The position numbers and the translations under genes are program-made. From contig NC_046675.1 of assembly GCF_003369915.1 (NCBI RefSeq), positions 10,292,001-10,356,000 of the forward strand: a stretch of 64,000 nt of DNA, read 5' to 3'. The notes under the pieces were generated by a model, which worked only from the letters and a program-made list of their open reading frames with translations, had not been told where the DNA came from and searched no databases. This DNA comes from Drosophila miranda (taxonomy: Eukaryota; Arthropoda; Insecta; Diptera; Drosophilidae). Shown in pieces: positions 12,901 through 24,900 of the stretch; position 1 is the first letter of the stretch, and every line of letters begins with the position of its first letter.

Positions 12901-15900
12901 TATGTCATTGGAAGGGGACAGATAGAGTGTTGGTACTGTTCTGTCGGTGTCAGTAGTATCTGAGTATCTGAGGATGGGGTTCGGGGTCTCATGAATGACT
13001 TTGGACTTGTCCGACAATTTCAACCGAAAAGTAAATGAGTGACAGATATAGCAAGGTGTAGGAGGTATAGCTAGAAGATCAGGTATAGGTATAGGTATAG
13101 GTATAGGTACAGGTACAGGTATAGAGGTATAGCTGTTGTAAGTAGTTGTAGTTTGTGGCTGTTGTTGTTGTTGTAGTAATAATAATATAGTATTTGTAAG
13201 TAGGCTTTGTTGTTTGGGTATTTTTAGTGAACAATTGCGGATACATTTTGGCGTATACGTAACTCTTTTTTTCGTTAATTTAGTTTAAGCAGTTTTATTT
13301 TTTTTGTTATTTTCAAAAAACAAACGAAAATATTGTATATCGTTGTTCTTTCTTTTTTTTTCATACGTTCGCTATAACGAATATTTCAAAACAAAAAGGA
13401 AACAAAAGAGAAAGAGTATTTACCTGCGTTTGGTGATCGGGGGCAGGATGGCCCGTGTTGTCTAACAGTGTAGGGGAAGCAGGGCGAGCATCTATAGCAA
13501 CGAATATAACATAAAGACTTCACATTTACCACAGCAGACCATTACAAAAAATTATTCGAAAGAAGTAGTTGTAGTAGTCGAACGCAAGAGGTGGAAACCC
13601 AAACGTAAATCAAAACCAAATGATCGAAAAAACAAAACCAAAACTTTATATCGAAATATATGGAAATTTAGTCGCGTTCAATTTCGAGTTGGAGTTCGAT
13701 AAAGAGTTCGAGTAAGGACTGCTGAAGCTGCCTGAATCTGTTCTGGGATCTGTGATTCAATGTGGGTTGGAAAGACTATTCAGGATATGCTTTTTTGGTT
13801 GGTCTCCTCCGCGTGGGTAGGTCTTGTTCTCTATAATTCACCGCAGTTCAGAAAAAACAAACCAATTGAAAAACTCATAACAAAAAGGGTACAATCGAAC
13901 TTAAAACAAAACAAAAAACATTTTAAAATGTTTCACATCATTTTCAAATAAAATACGGGCTTCATTCTGTTGAAAATTTTGAGCTTTTCAAAAACCAGAG
14001 GAAGAGAGGCGCCAAATGGTTTCAGATCGGATCGGATTGGATAGAGAATTGATTTGCATTTAATTTGATTGTTATTTGGGATATTTGTTGTCCAGACATA
14101 CAATATGTAGATTAAAATTGTTTTAAATATTACCTTTCAGATCTAACGAAATATAGCCCTGGATAGTGCTTGATATTTCTGAATAGTGGATGGGGATTCG
14201 ATTAAAGCATTTGGTATGCACTTTACAAGTTATTTTTGGGGTAAGTAAAGGTAGTATTGGTATTGGTAGTATAAATAGTAGTAGTTGGACGGGCACTTAG
14301 GTGGCTTAGTAGTATATTTATATATTGTATTTGTATATTTGGAAATAAGTTAAGTTAAAGTTTAAATTTAAATTTAGTATTTTACAAAAAGATGTACATT
14401 AGATACAAAAGAGACGACGGCTCGTATTTATTTGAAATTGAATTTTTTTAAAGTTTTTTGTATATTTTTTTGGTGCTTTTGGTTAGCCCTTTTCTGATGC
14501 TGTTGTTGTTTTTGTTGTTATATCTTGAACAAAAATATGAACGAATAGTAAATATATATCGAAGAAGCTAATTCGCAAACAAACAAGACCAACATTCAGA
14601 AAAACCAGAAGGAAAACATTTAACGAAAAAAACCAGAAAACGAAAAAGTCCAAAAATCAACGAGAGGAAAGCAACGCTAAAAGAAATATTATTGTAGTTC
14701 GAGAAGCAGATACGAGTACGAGAGTACTTAACGGTACTCAAAAAATGTTGTTTGTATTTGTGGGATACAAGGATCTTCGGGGCGGTCCCAGAGGATTACA
14801 ATCCGAAAGAATCAGAGGTTTCGTTTACCCTTTGCTTGCTAGTCGGGGGTTCGGGATCTGTCTTGTCTGTCAGAGAGAGGCACTTTACCAACAGTATTTA
14901 CAGATACGATCGATCATTCACATGATCATTCACTAATTCTGGTTCAAGGGGCTGGCTGGCTGGGCTGGTTGTCTTTTGGTTTTGGTTTCTATGTCTCATT
15001 TTGGTGGGTGATCTACTAGGCATATTTCAAGTTCATTCGGCAATCAGGTGCAGTTAATTACTAGTATTGTTAATGCAAACACTTGGCCTTACTGTTAAAA
15101 ACAAAAACCCAAAGTAAGGAGTATAATCTGTTAAACTGTATAAAAAAAATACATTATTCAATTGACATGCAAAGACCAACTATAATTTGTACACGGCTAG
15201 AGAAAGGCACGCAAGACAAAGAGACAGGAGACCAGTATAGAAAAGAGAAAATAAACTTAAGAATTTTGGTATAGACAAGAAGAAGAAGAAAAAGCTAGGT
15301 GAAAATATATATACAAAAGTCGTAATGAGATGAGAAATGAAAGTGAGTAATGGCCATGAGGGTCAATGATTGATGATCCTGACTAAATTTCGAAATAAAT
15401 ATCGAAAAGTCCAGATATACTTATTACTGATCCGTTGAATTCTTTAGTCTTTGTTGGAGTATGAGTATGAATGGATTGGTTAATGGATTGATGGTGTGAT
15501 ATATGCTTAAGAAATATATAGATATAATATATTGTGTGTGTACAACAACAAGAACAACAACTATCTATTGTATATTTGTATTTTGATTAGAATTATATAT
15601 CACTTGAATCGAAATAAAACAAAACCAAAACAACATACAAAACAATGAAGGAATATTGATATATATATATAGTAAATATATAATTGGAAATATATCAAAC
15701 TGATTGGTGCTGGAAATCATTTAATTTGTACATCAACGGAAATCGCATTAATTCAATAATTCAAAAAAGAAATGGGAGAAAAAGAGTTGCACATAAGAAA
15801 GTTTCGCTCGGAATCGTAATGGAAATCAAATTTTGGCGGCGTTCAAAATCAGAATTTGTTGTATTCAACTTGTAACTGTTTTTTTTGTTTCATTTTGAAG

Positions 15901-18900
15901 TTTTTGCGATAGAGAGTCGAGACAGAAATAGTAGAGAGAAAGAGTGGAAAATATTCTCTGTGTTTGTTCGGCTGAGTGGTATAATATCGTTTCGTATTTT
16001 TGGGAAGATTTGGAAAGACACAAACACAAAACGAAGAAATAATATGAAACTCAAAATATTAGGAGGGGGTATCAGAAATGGATTTGCTATAGTTGTGGGT
16101 ATACACAGTACATTATCCTGCTTTGTGGAATTGGAATTATTGTTTATGTAGTCTGGAAGAACCTGCATAGTAGTTATTTCATCTTATAAAGTGATTTCGA
16201 GATAAAAGTATATGTTTTTGTATTATTTGGGTGATATTTTTGATTTCAGAATTTTGAAAACTCAATCGTACGAACAGAAGTACCGAACCAAAGACTTGGA
16301 AAATAAAATTCAAATCTCTTGTAAGCCGGTGATTGGTTTTTTTTTTCGAATAAGTTTTCTGTATCATTTGATCATTAGATTGGATTTGATTAATTCGTTT
16401 TCAACTCAAATCGAAAATACATGAAAAAAAACACAAAACGTAAAAGAAAATGTGAAAAATTGCGGATATATAGTATGTATTGTCGTTCTGTTCGTCACAA
16501 AAGACTACTTACTTTTACCTGGTTGACCACGCCCGGCCGCGCCAGGCATCATATTATCCCGCGGCGGCGGCGGTGGTCCTCTCGCACCGGGTCCCTGGCC
16601 CCTGCCCCGCTGACTGAGCCCACCACGGCCGGCCGAGCCGCTGGGACCCATCTGGTTGTTGTACTGGTCGGGCGCATCGGCCAGGAAGTTAGACGGCACC
16701 AGGCCTCGTACGCCGTCCAGTTCGCCCATGTAGAAACCATCTTCATCCATCTCACCGTAGACCAAAATGATCTCGCCCGTCTTAAAGCACAGTTCCACCT
16801 GCTGGATATGAGCAAAGGAGTTCGGGATTAGCCATTATCTGGTTTGGTTTAAGGTTAGACAAACAGAAAGTGTAGATCGGTATAGCAGTCTTAGCACTAG
16901 TGGCGGTGTTCTATGGAGGTGGCTGGGGCTGAGGGACACTCACTTCACTTGCCACGTCCTGGCGGAAGCCTGGCAGAAAACTACCCAACAGACCACCCAT
17001 AAGACCACTCCCCGCACGGCTTGCCCTGCGCTAAGTAGGAGATAACACATTCACAGATCAAACAAGAGGCGCAAAAAACAAAAGAGTCCAAGCTGATACT
17101 CAGTCACAGGAGTAGTACTACTTTCAAGCGATCCATTCCCGCGACTCACCTCGGCATCCACATTGGGACTCAACTCTTGAGGATCGTAGTCGTAGAGGGC
17201 AATCATCCGCTTCACCGGCATGTTCGCATAGATGTCGCCCCAACGATCGCGGCTCACGTTGCGCATGCTCTGTTGGGGCACTACCTGACCTGGCATCACC
17301 TGAGCTTGGCCGCCAACGGCGCCCTGCATGGCACCAGGCATCTGACCACCTGCAGCCATCGGTGCCGCTGTGTCCTCCAACTCGGAGACCATGTTGTGCG
17401 GCACATAGCCTCGCCGACCGGCCAGCTCGCCCCAGTAGAAGCCATCGGAATCCTTATCACCAAAGACCTATATCAAGACAGAGGAGAGCGGAGTGGAAGA
17501 GCCAGAGATGGGGAGACATGAGTATAGATCGGGCAGAGTTTCGGTATGGGATCGCATGGAGATTATTGTGGGTAAAAGTGTATTGGGTGCATAACGCTAG
17601 CTTAACGATTATTTATGGAACTAGTAGAAGAGAGAGAGAGAGAGAACAACGTCTACTTAGTGGGTAGTATTTGATTACTGTATGGGTTGATATAGATAGA
17701 TTGTAGTTGTAGTTGCAGAGGGGGTAGGGGTAAACGGATAACGGTACGGTACGGATACAGAATACGGTTGAACTGATTTCGATCGAGATCTCAACGAGTC
17801 TGATGAGTGGGTCTGAGAGTCAGTGAGGTGGGAGTCGAGTAGTCGGTGAATGGTGGGTGGGCAGAAGGAAAAACATGCACTGATCATTCAATTAGCGCAA
17901 CAAGCAAGCGCAGCCAATATCAATATCGATATCGAGATCGCATCCAATTGCATCCAATCTTCAATCTGATGACGATATCTGGTTCATATCTGGTTCTGGG
18001 TTACCGTTGTACGAGTGGTGGGTGGATCGTCATCACATCGCCATCTGATCTGCGGGGGCCTATCAACTGCGGCAGCAGCTGGAAAGTGTTTTGGTGGTTC
18101 TGTGTGTGTTGGAAGGGGATCAGCGTGGCTTACCTTGATCGTATCACCCTCTTGGAACGGCAGTTCTTCGTCGCATCCATCGGGATTGGGACTCATGGTC
18201 GATGGATCGTAGTCGAACATGGCAACAAAGTAGCGGGGTTTCTTCTGCTGTTGCTGCTGCTGTTGTCCCGGCTGCTGGCCGCCAGGTTGGTGCTGGCCCT
18301 GTTGCTGTTGCTGCTGGTTGAGGGGACCACGTGGACCCATCATCTGATTGGGCATTTGTCCTGGCATCTGTCCGGGCATTTGTCCGGGCATCTGACCAGA
18401 CATCTGACCTTGCATCTGACCAGGCATCTGACCAGGCATCTGTCCAGGCATCTGTCCCGGCATCTGTCCAGGCATCTGTCCAGGCATCTGTCCAGGCATC
18501 TGACCCTGGATCTGACCCTGCATCTGTCCAGGCATCTGTCCAGGCATCTGACCCTGCATCTGACCCTGCATCTGACCCTGCATCTGTCCAGGCATCTGAC
18601 CTTGCATTTGCTGACCCTGCATGTTCATCTGCCCGGGAACTGGTCCTCGAAAGCGTGGCCCTCCTCTGGGGCCCTGAGGACCGTACTGCTGCTGCTGCTG
18701 CTGCTGTAGCTGTTGCTGCTGCTGCTGCTGCTGTGGCCCCTGCGGTCTGCCCGGCAAAGGCGCCATGCCACGCTGAGCTCCTGCTGCCCCCGGCTGGTAT
18801 CCCTGGAGGTTATTCGATTCCCAAGGATCGTCGTTCGTTGATCGTGTTTGCACGCGCATGAATTTGAATTAATTTGAATGAATTTAAAATTTTGTTAGCA

Positions 18901-21900
18901 TGTTTTTAGATTCTTTTGAGGATGTTGCAGGTTCTTAATCTGTACTCTGTTTTTCATTCACATTGTCTTTAGAGAGGTTTTTCGGTTTAGTAGCAAAGGT
19001 GGAGGCGTCTGCGTTTAGCTGGTTTTACTTTAAAGTTTTTTTCTCTTTTTATTAGACAACTAAGGAAGTACGAAAGCTGAATGTGTTTTACTGTATGTAA
19101 ATGTATATGTATATATGTGTGTATGTGTGTGTGTTTGGCGCATTACGATCTATATACGAACAACTGAAAAGTATCAAGTATCTATACTGATAGTCGAGTA
19201 CGAAGCTAGACGAGTACAGGTACAGGTACAGGTAATGCAGTAAGTAGTAGGTTTTTAGGAATGGTAATATCGGAAGTAAGAAAGCACGGATTCGAGTTCG
19301 GAGTATCTTGGTGGGTGGATGGATACAGATACAGTAGCGGTATCTGCGAGTGGTATGTGTGTTTGTGTGTTTCTAGCAGCAACTGCGGATTTACATAGGA
19401 TATATGATAGGTACTAGTTTATAAGTATTTTTCAATTTAAGATCACAACAGTAAGACTTTTTTTTTGTACAAATGATCGTCTGGGGTATCGGATCGGACC
19501 TATGTATAAAGTTCAATCTGCCCCATAAATGTCGATCGATGTTTCTATGCTGTAGGCTGGAAACTATGGCTTATATTATTTATAGTGTTATGACATTAGA
19601 CTTTGATAACTTTGCTGCGAACAGAGACAAAACGCCTAATTAGTGTTCGCAGAACTGAGTCACTATTTGGGTTTACTATTATGTTTTCCAACACACACAG
19701 CTGGCATATATATCTCTCGCTCTCACTGCATGCTGCGTGCACCCATCAGTCTATCTCTGTTTTTCCAGTTAGTCAGTTACCAAAGAGTCTAATGTCATAT
19801 GGGCATTACTGAGTATTTCCGGCTTAAACATGCAAGAATTGTATACCCTCAATCAATCCTGTTTTTGGTACTTACAAGCCAGATAATTTTCTAAATAATT
19901 TCCCTAGAGGCATGGCATATACAAAGATACTTAGTAAGAAAACCAAAAAGTTTAAGGAATCTATAAGGAACTCAAACAAAATCAAAGGCTTTCACATGTT
20001 ATAGTTATAGTATAGGCAATAATGCTGCAAATTACTCAGTTTTCGACTTCAATATACAGGTTCAATTATCCAGTTTTTGTTTTGGAGTTGAAAGCGAGAA
20101 ATCTAGGCTAGAGATTACTGACCAAACAAAATATGTATGTATGCATCGAACACTCAACATATGTTCTATGGTTCTATATAATACTTGTACGCAAGTGTTA
20201 CGGTTACAATTAACGGTTAACTTATGTCTATAGTGTGGGTGAGTGTGTGTCCGTATGGTGTGTGTGGTAATATGTGAGAGATGTTGTGGGTAAAACTTAC
20301 ATTCTGGTTCACTTGACTCTGTGTGGGTTTCGAGAAGAGGCCACCGAGCAGGCCACCTAACAAGCCGGAGCCTCCGTCGGGCTGTTATGTCGGATCGGAT
20401 CGGTATGGATCGGATATCGATCGTATCAGTTTTTTGGTTTCATATAATGAAAATGAATATGTAACTTGTTTTGTTTAAAATTGTTCGTTGCATTGCGTAT
20501 ATTCCTTAATAAAATCGGTCGGCATTTCATTTCCGCTCAAATACTTAGATAAAAACTCTATTTTGAAATCTGAATCAACTTAACAAAGTTCAAAATCGTA
20601 TATATTGCAATATATTTGGGTTTTGCTTATTATTATTATTAATTTTAATTTCATTTTGCAATTTTAATTGCAATCCAAAGACATGCTACAATAATTGTGA
20701 ACTTTACTCGGAACCAACTAAAATGAACCCAAGAATTGAAATGATATATGGAAAAAATACTAGCAAAAGTTGGCATACTCTGGGGCAAATATCTCTTCAA
20801 ATAAAACTGAAACTTAAACTTAAGAAAAAGTAATCAAAAATAACTTTACATACATACAAGGTTCATCTTTTTTTTTGGGTTGGGAGAAGGTCTTTTAATT
20901 GCTTTGGTTCTTATCACATACATAGGATCGAGAACTCTATGGGAGTCCCTTAGTAAGTACTTTGTTTGTGTGAATTTGGTGCGATGGTCTCAGAATTTCT
21001 CTCAGTGTATGTATATAATGTGGTACATTTGCAAAACAAATCGACCGAAAGTAGTAGTAGTAGTAGTTGGAAATAAAGGCAGTCCAAAAATAGATCTCAA
21101 GGAGCAGAAAACAGAGCGAGAGAAGGTAAAGATGTAAAGTAAAACTTAAGACAACACAGGACCCTCTCCTCTGAGAGAGAGATGCAATCGTTTAGGATAT
21201 ACTTATAGGGAGTGTGTGATGTTTAAGGATTCTTATTCAATCTCGTTCTGATGGTGCAGGGTTTGTGGTTATGCAAGCAGTTGTTAGGAATGGAATTTTC
21301 AAAGTTTTTCATTGGATGATTTGATCGTGTAGCATTCGGACGTATATATAGTATAGGGAGTATATGGAGTATATGTCTACAATCCGTAGATATCTTAATG
21401 GTATGTACATTCTTCGATGGTGTGTTGGCTTTAAAGTTTATATAATAGAATTTAGAATATTTCAGAGCCAATTTGCATCGAAATGATAAAACAAAACGAA
21501 GTTCATAGAACATTATTTACAGTGTATACGGACTCCCGAGGGCACCGCCTTCGGCTGGACACTCACCTGATGACCCGGCTGACCGGGCTGCTGTCCCTGC
21601 TGCATCCCCTGCTGCATGCCCTGCTGCATGCCCTGCTGCATGCCCTGTTGCTGCTGCTGCTGCTGCTGCTGTTGCATGTGGTTGGGATCGTACTGACCGT
21701 GAGGATCCTGTTGGCCCATCATAAGCGGCTGCTGCTGCTGTCCCACCTGCCCGGGCATGCCCCCCATCTGCTGCTGCATGCCGTGTGGCCCCTGCGGCAG
21801 CTGCGGACCCATGCCCATCTGATTTGGTCCCCGGCGAGCAACGGCATTGCGCACAGTGTCTGCAACAGATCAAATCAGATTCGATTAGGGATATGGATGG

Positions 21901-24900
21901 TCCTTTCTTCTGCGCCCTTCACGTCGCCACTCACTTGGTATCAAGATGGGCGCACTGTCCGCCGATTGGGAGTCCCGTGACTTGGTGCGTATGGTCACGG
22001 CCCGCGGATTGAAGACGCCCAGCTTGCCGATGTCGATGAGGGCATGGTCGCCGGTGGGCGAATTGATGTCGGTGACCTTCTTACCATCGGCGTACACAGC
22101 ATAGCCGGTAACAGGCCCAGTCGCGGTGGGCCTGGCGACCGGCTGCCATGTCACCAGAATGGTACCATCCTGTGGCCCAGCCTCAAGCTGAATCTCCTGC
22201 GGCGGATCGGGCAGGCCCTTGGTGAGGGTGCGGAAATCTGCATAGGCACCGGGTGCCTCCTCCTGTCCGGGCCTGCCCGGCGTCTGGGGTGTCTGCTGCC
22301 CCACCGCCCGCAGATGCTTGGCCCGAACGGTCACCCGGTATTGGGTGCTCGGCGCCAGACCGGTGATGGTGTGCCTATACATGCCCGGCTTGACGGTGCG
22401 CACCTCCACATTGTTCACACACACCACGTGCTGGTGGTTGGAATTGGCCGGCTGCCACGAGATGACCGCCGAGGAACACGTTATGTGCGAGGCGCGCACC
22501 GCCGAGGGGCCCAGATGTGATGTGTCTCGCCCGATGATCATGGTGCAGGCGGCGTCCCGGGACGTCTGCCGATTCTGGGTCACGCTCCGCACGCTGATGC
22601 GATGCGGCTGTGGAAGGAATCAGTAAGTTTTATCATGAAGGATATCCTTTGAAGGGCTTAAGCCTTACCCGTGTGGAGTCAACGCCCTCGATTAGTGCGC
22701 GTGTGCGTTCATTAGCCTTCACAGAGACCTTCAGCACACGATCCACATAGACATGATAGCTCTCGATGAGATTGTAGCCCACTGGCTCCGGTGGTGACCA
22801 GCCAATGAGCACGCTCTTATTCAGCTGCCGTTCCAGCGTCAAGTGTTTGGGTGCTGGAACTGTGTCACGGAAGAGAGAAAATAACCATTAGATGAATGTC
22901 AGAAGCTCCTCAATCTGTAGATGATTGCTAGCCTGGGACTGGGGACTGGGTTTTGTCGCTACTGGTCTCAGGAATCAAGAGTAATGCTCACATTCATGCC
23001 ATGCAAAGAGCGATGCATTCGCGGATCGCCACAAAAACCAAAAAGATTAAAAATATGATCCCTTCGGGCCGGATGCTTAGGGGCAATAGTTACCATTATC
23101 GCTAATGTCATCCTGGTCGTGCTCCAGATCGGTGTGCGTCTCACTCAAACGTGCCAGGTCCTCGTGGGTGTGTGTGAGCAATGGGTTGTGCGGCGGCAAG
23201 GAGGGCAGCGACGTTGTGTCGCACTGCATCGAGCCGTCCTCGGCATCGCGCAGTGTCGATAGAACCGCCTGATGGAATTCCAGCAGATCGTCGCCTGTCA
23301 GGACAAGGAAACAAAGTGAGAGATTACCGTATGCCCAGGACAGAGAAAGTGAGTGTGAATCGAGGACCCCTACCCACTAGGCGCTGTACAAATGAAGCGG
23401 GCACTAGGCCGCGTCGTCCATCCAGTAGCTCCGCATCCAGATAGCCACCCTGGGGCTCGCCGCTGGTCCACACCAGAAGATAGTCGCCGGTGCAGAGAGA
23501 CAGCTCGCCCTCAGCCTCCCTGCAAAATGAAGTTAAACGAATCAATATGGTTATGGTTCATAAACGGTTTCATTTATGGTTTAAACACGAACGTCCGCCT
23601 CGTTCAGGCCGTCGTTTCAGGTCTGGCCATTTCCAACAAAGTGTTTCTTATATTGGGTGGCCGGGCTTGTCCAGAATTCGGTAACATTGACTCTTGATTT
23701 GGTCGGTTGTACCAAAGATTTTGGCGCAAAAGCGACAGGAGTCCAGAACGGCTCATTGTTCAGGCCTGTACGATTATATAATAATCTTTTATTATAGCGC
23801 TGAAAAAATTCCTCAGAGGGATCAACACTGAACCATTAAGTATAACCAAATCCTCGAAAGAATCGTTTAAAGAATGCTTCTCAGCTTCCACACACAGCAC
23901 TTCTGAAACTGATCCAATTAATGAAATTCCCAAACATCCTATACAGCTATTATACAAGATGTTTCATTTAATTAAATTATAATTAATAAATAAGACCTAA
24001 CTGATGAAGTTTTTTGAACTGGAATAAAGCGAATCAATTTGCAGGTTTTCGCAATAGAAATCAGTTCGGGTACTGTTCCAAAATGGTTTCATTTATGGCT
24101 TTAATACCAGTTCACCATGAAGTTCTATCTTGGTCTAGTCGCTGTGCTTTGCTTTTGCGCCACCAAATCGGTAAAAGGATGCCTTTAAAGTCTGTTTACA
24201 GATCTTAGCTAATCCCCGATCCCGTACAGATGGCAGATAATGGCAAACAAATAAGCTCGGCAAACATGTCGAGCTATACATTTATTAAAAAATTGACGGA
24301 TGTTACCAAAATGAAGTGCTACCTATATTGGATGTCCAGACTTGTCAAGAATTCAGGAAATATAGTTTCTGAGCTGACAAAATGTGTCAAACAATTTGGC
24401 GACAAAGCAATGCGCGTAGTGGCCGCCTTCAAAGAGCTTGTCGCAGTAATCAGGCGCATTTTTGAGGCCTGTACGGGTATAATCGTGGATAAAGTCGTCG
24501 GTGGAGCAGCTTGTTTGAAAGCATTTACCCTAAATTCTTTCTCTTTGTTTAGAGCATTGAAAAAGTTCCACGACGAGGTTAACAGTGAACCACAAAGTAA
24601 AACCGCGTGCGCGAAGAAGGCGCTTAAAGAATATTTTGAAGCTTCCAGTGTTTACGAAGTCATCGATAGCTGTATATATCCGGGTAATACAACAAATACT
24701 AAAGCTGATGTGACTTCCAAACCTACTGATCGGCCATTCTACAAAAAAATATTACCTTTTATTTGACTAAACAATGCATTCGAGGCTACCTGATGAGAGC
24801 TGTCATTAAAAGAATGCATAAAGTAAATATACATACATAAGTGTAAGAAATCGTATCTATATGGTAGATTTATGTGCAGAGGTTCCGAAGCAAATCAATT

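Larger units (their letters stand above)
9994..16512 (-). other. Rbp: last two Rbp introns
   Basis: Introns 9994-13423 and 13492-16512, AT-rich and rich in simple repeats. Apart from the small coding-like island at 12399-12480 I see no exon, RNA gene or transposon. Confidence 0.6.

Noticed and set aside
18348..18640. Regular short repeats resembling a CRISPR or satellite array
   Set aside because: No spacers; the units are in-frame codons of an Rbp linker in a eukaryotic genome.
17846..18709. 287-codon plus-strand frame with His-Leu repeats
   Set aside because: Mirror of the MPGQ repeat and poly-Gln of Rbp exon 14; no independent evidence.
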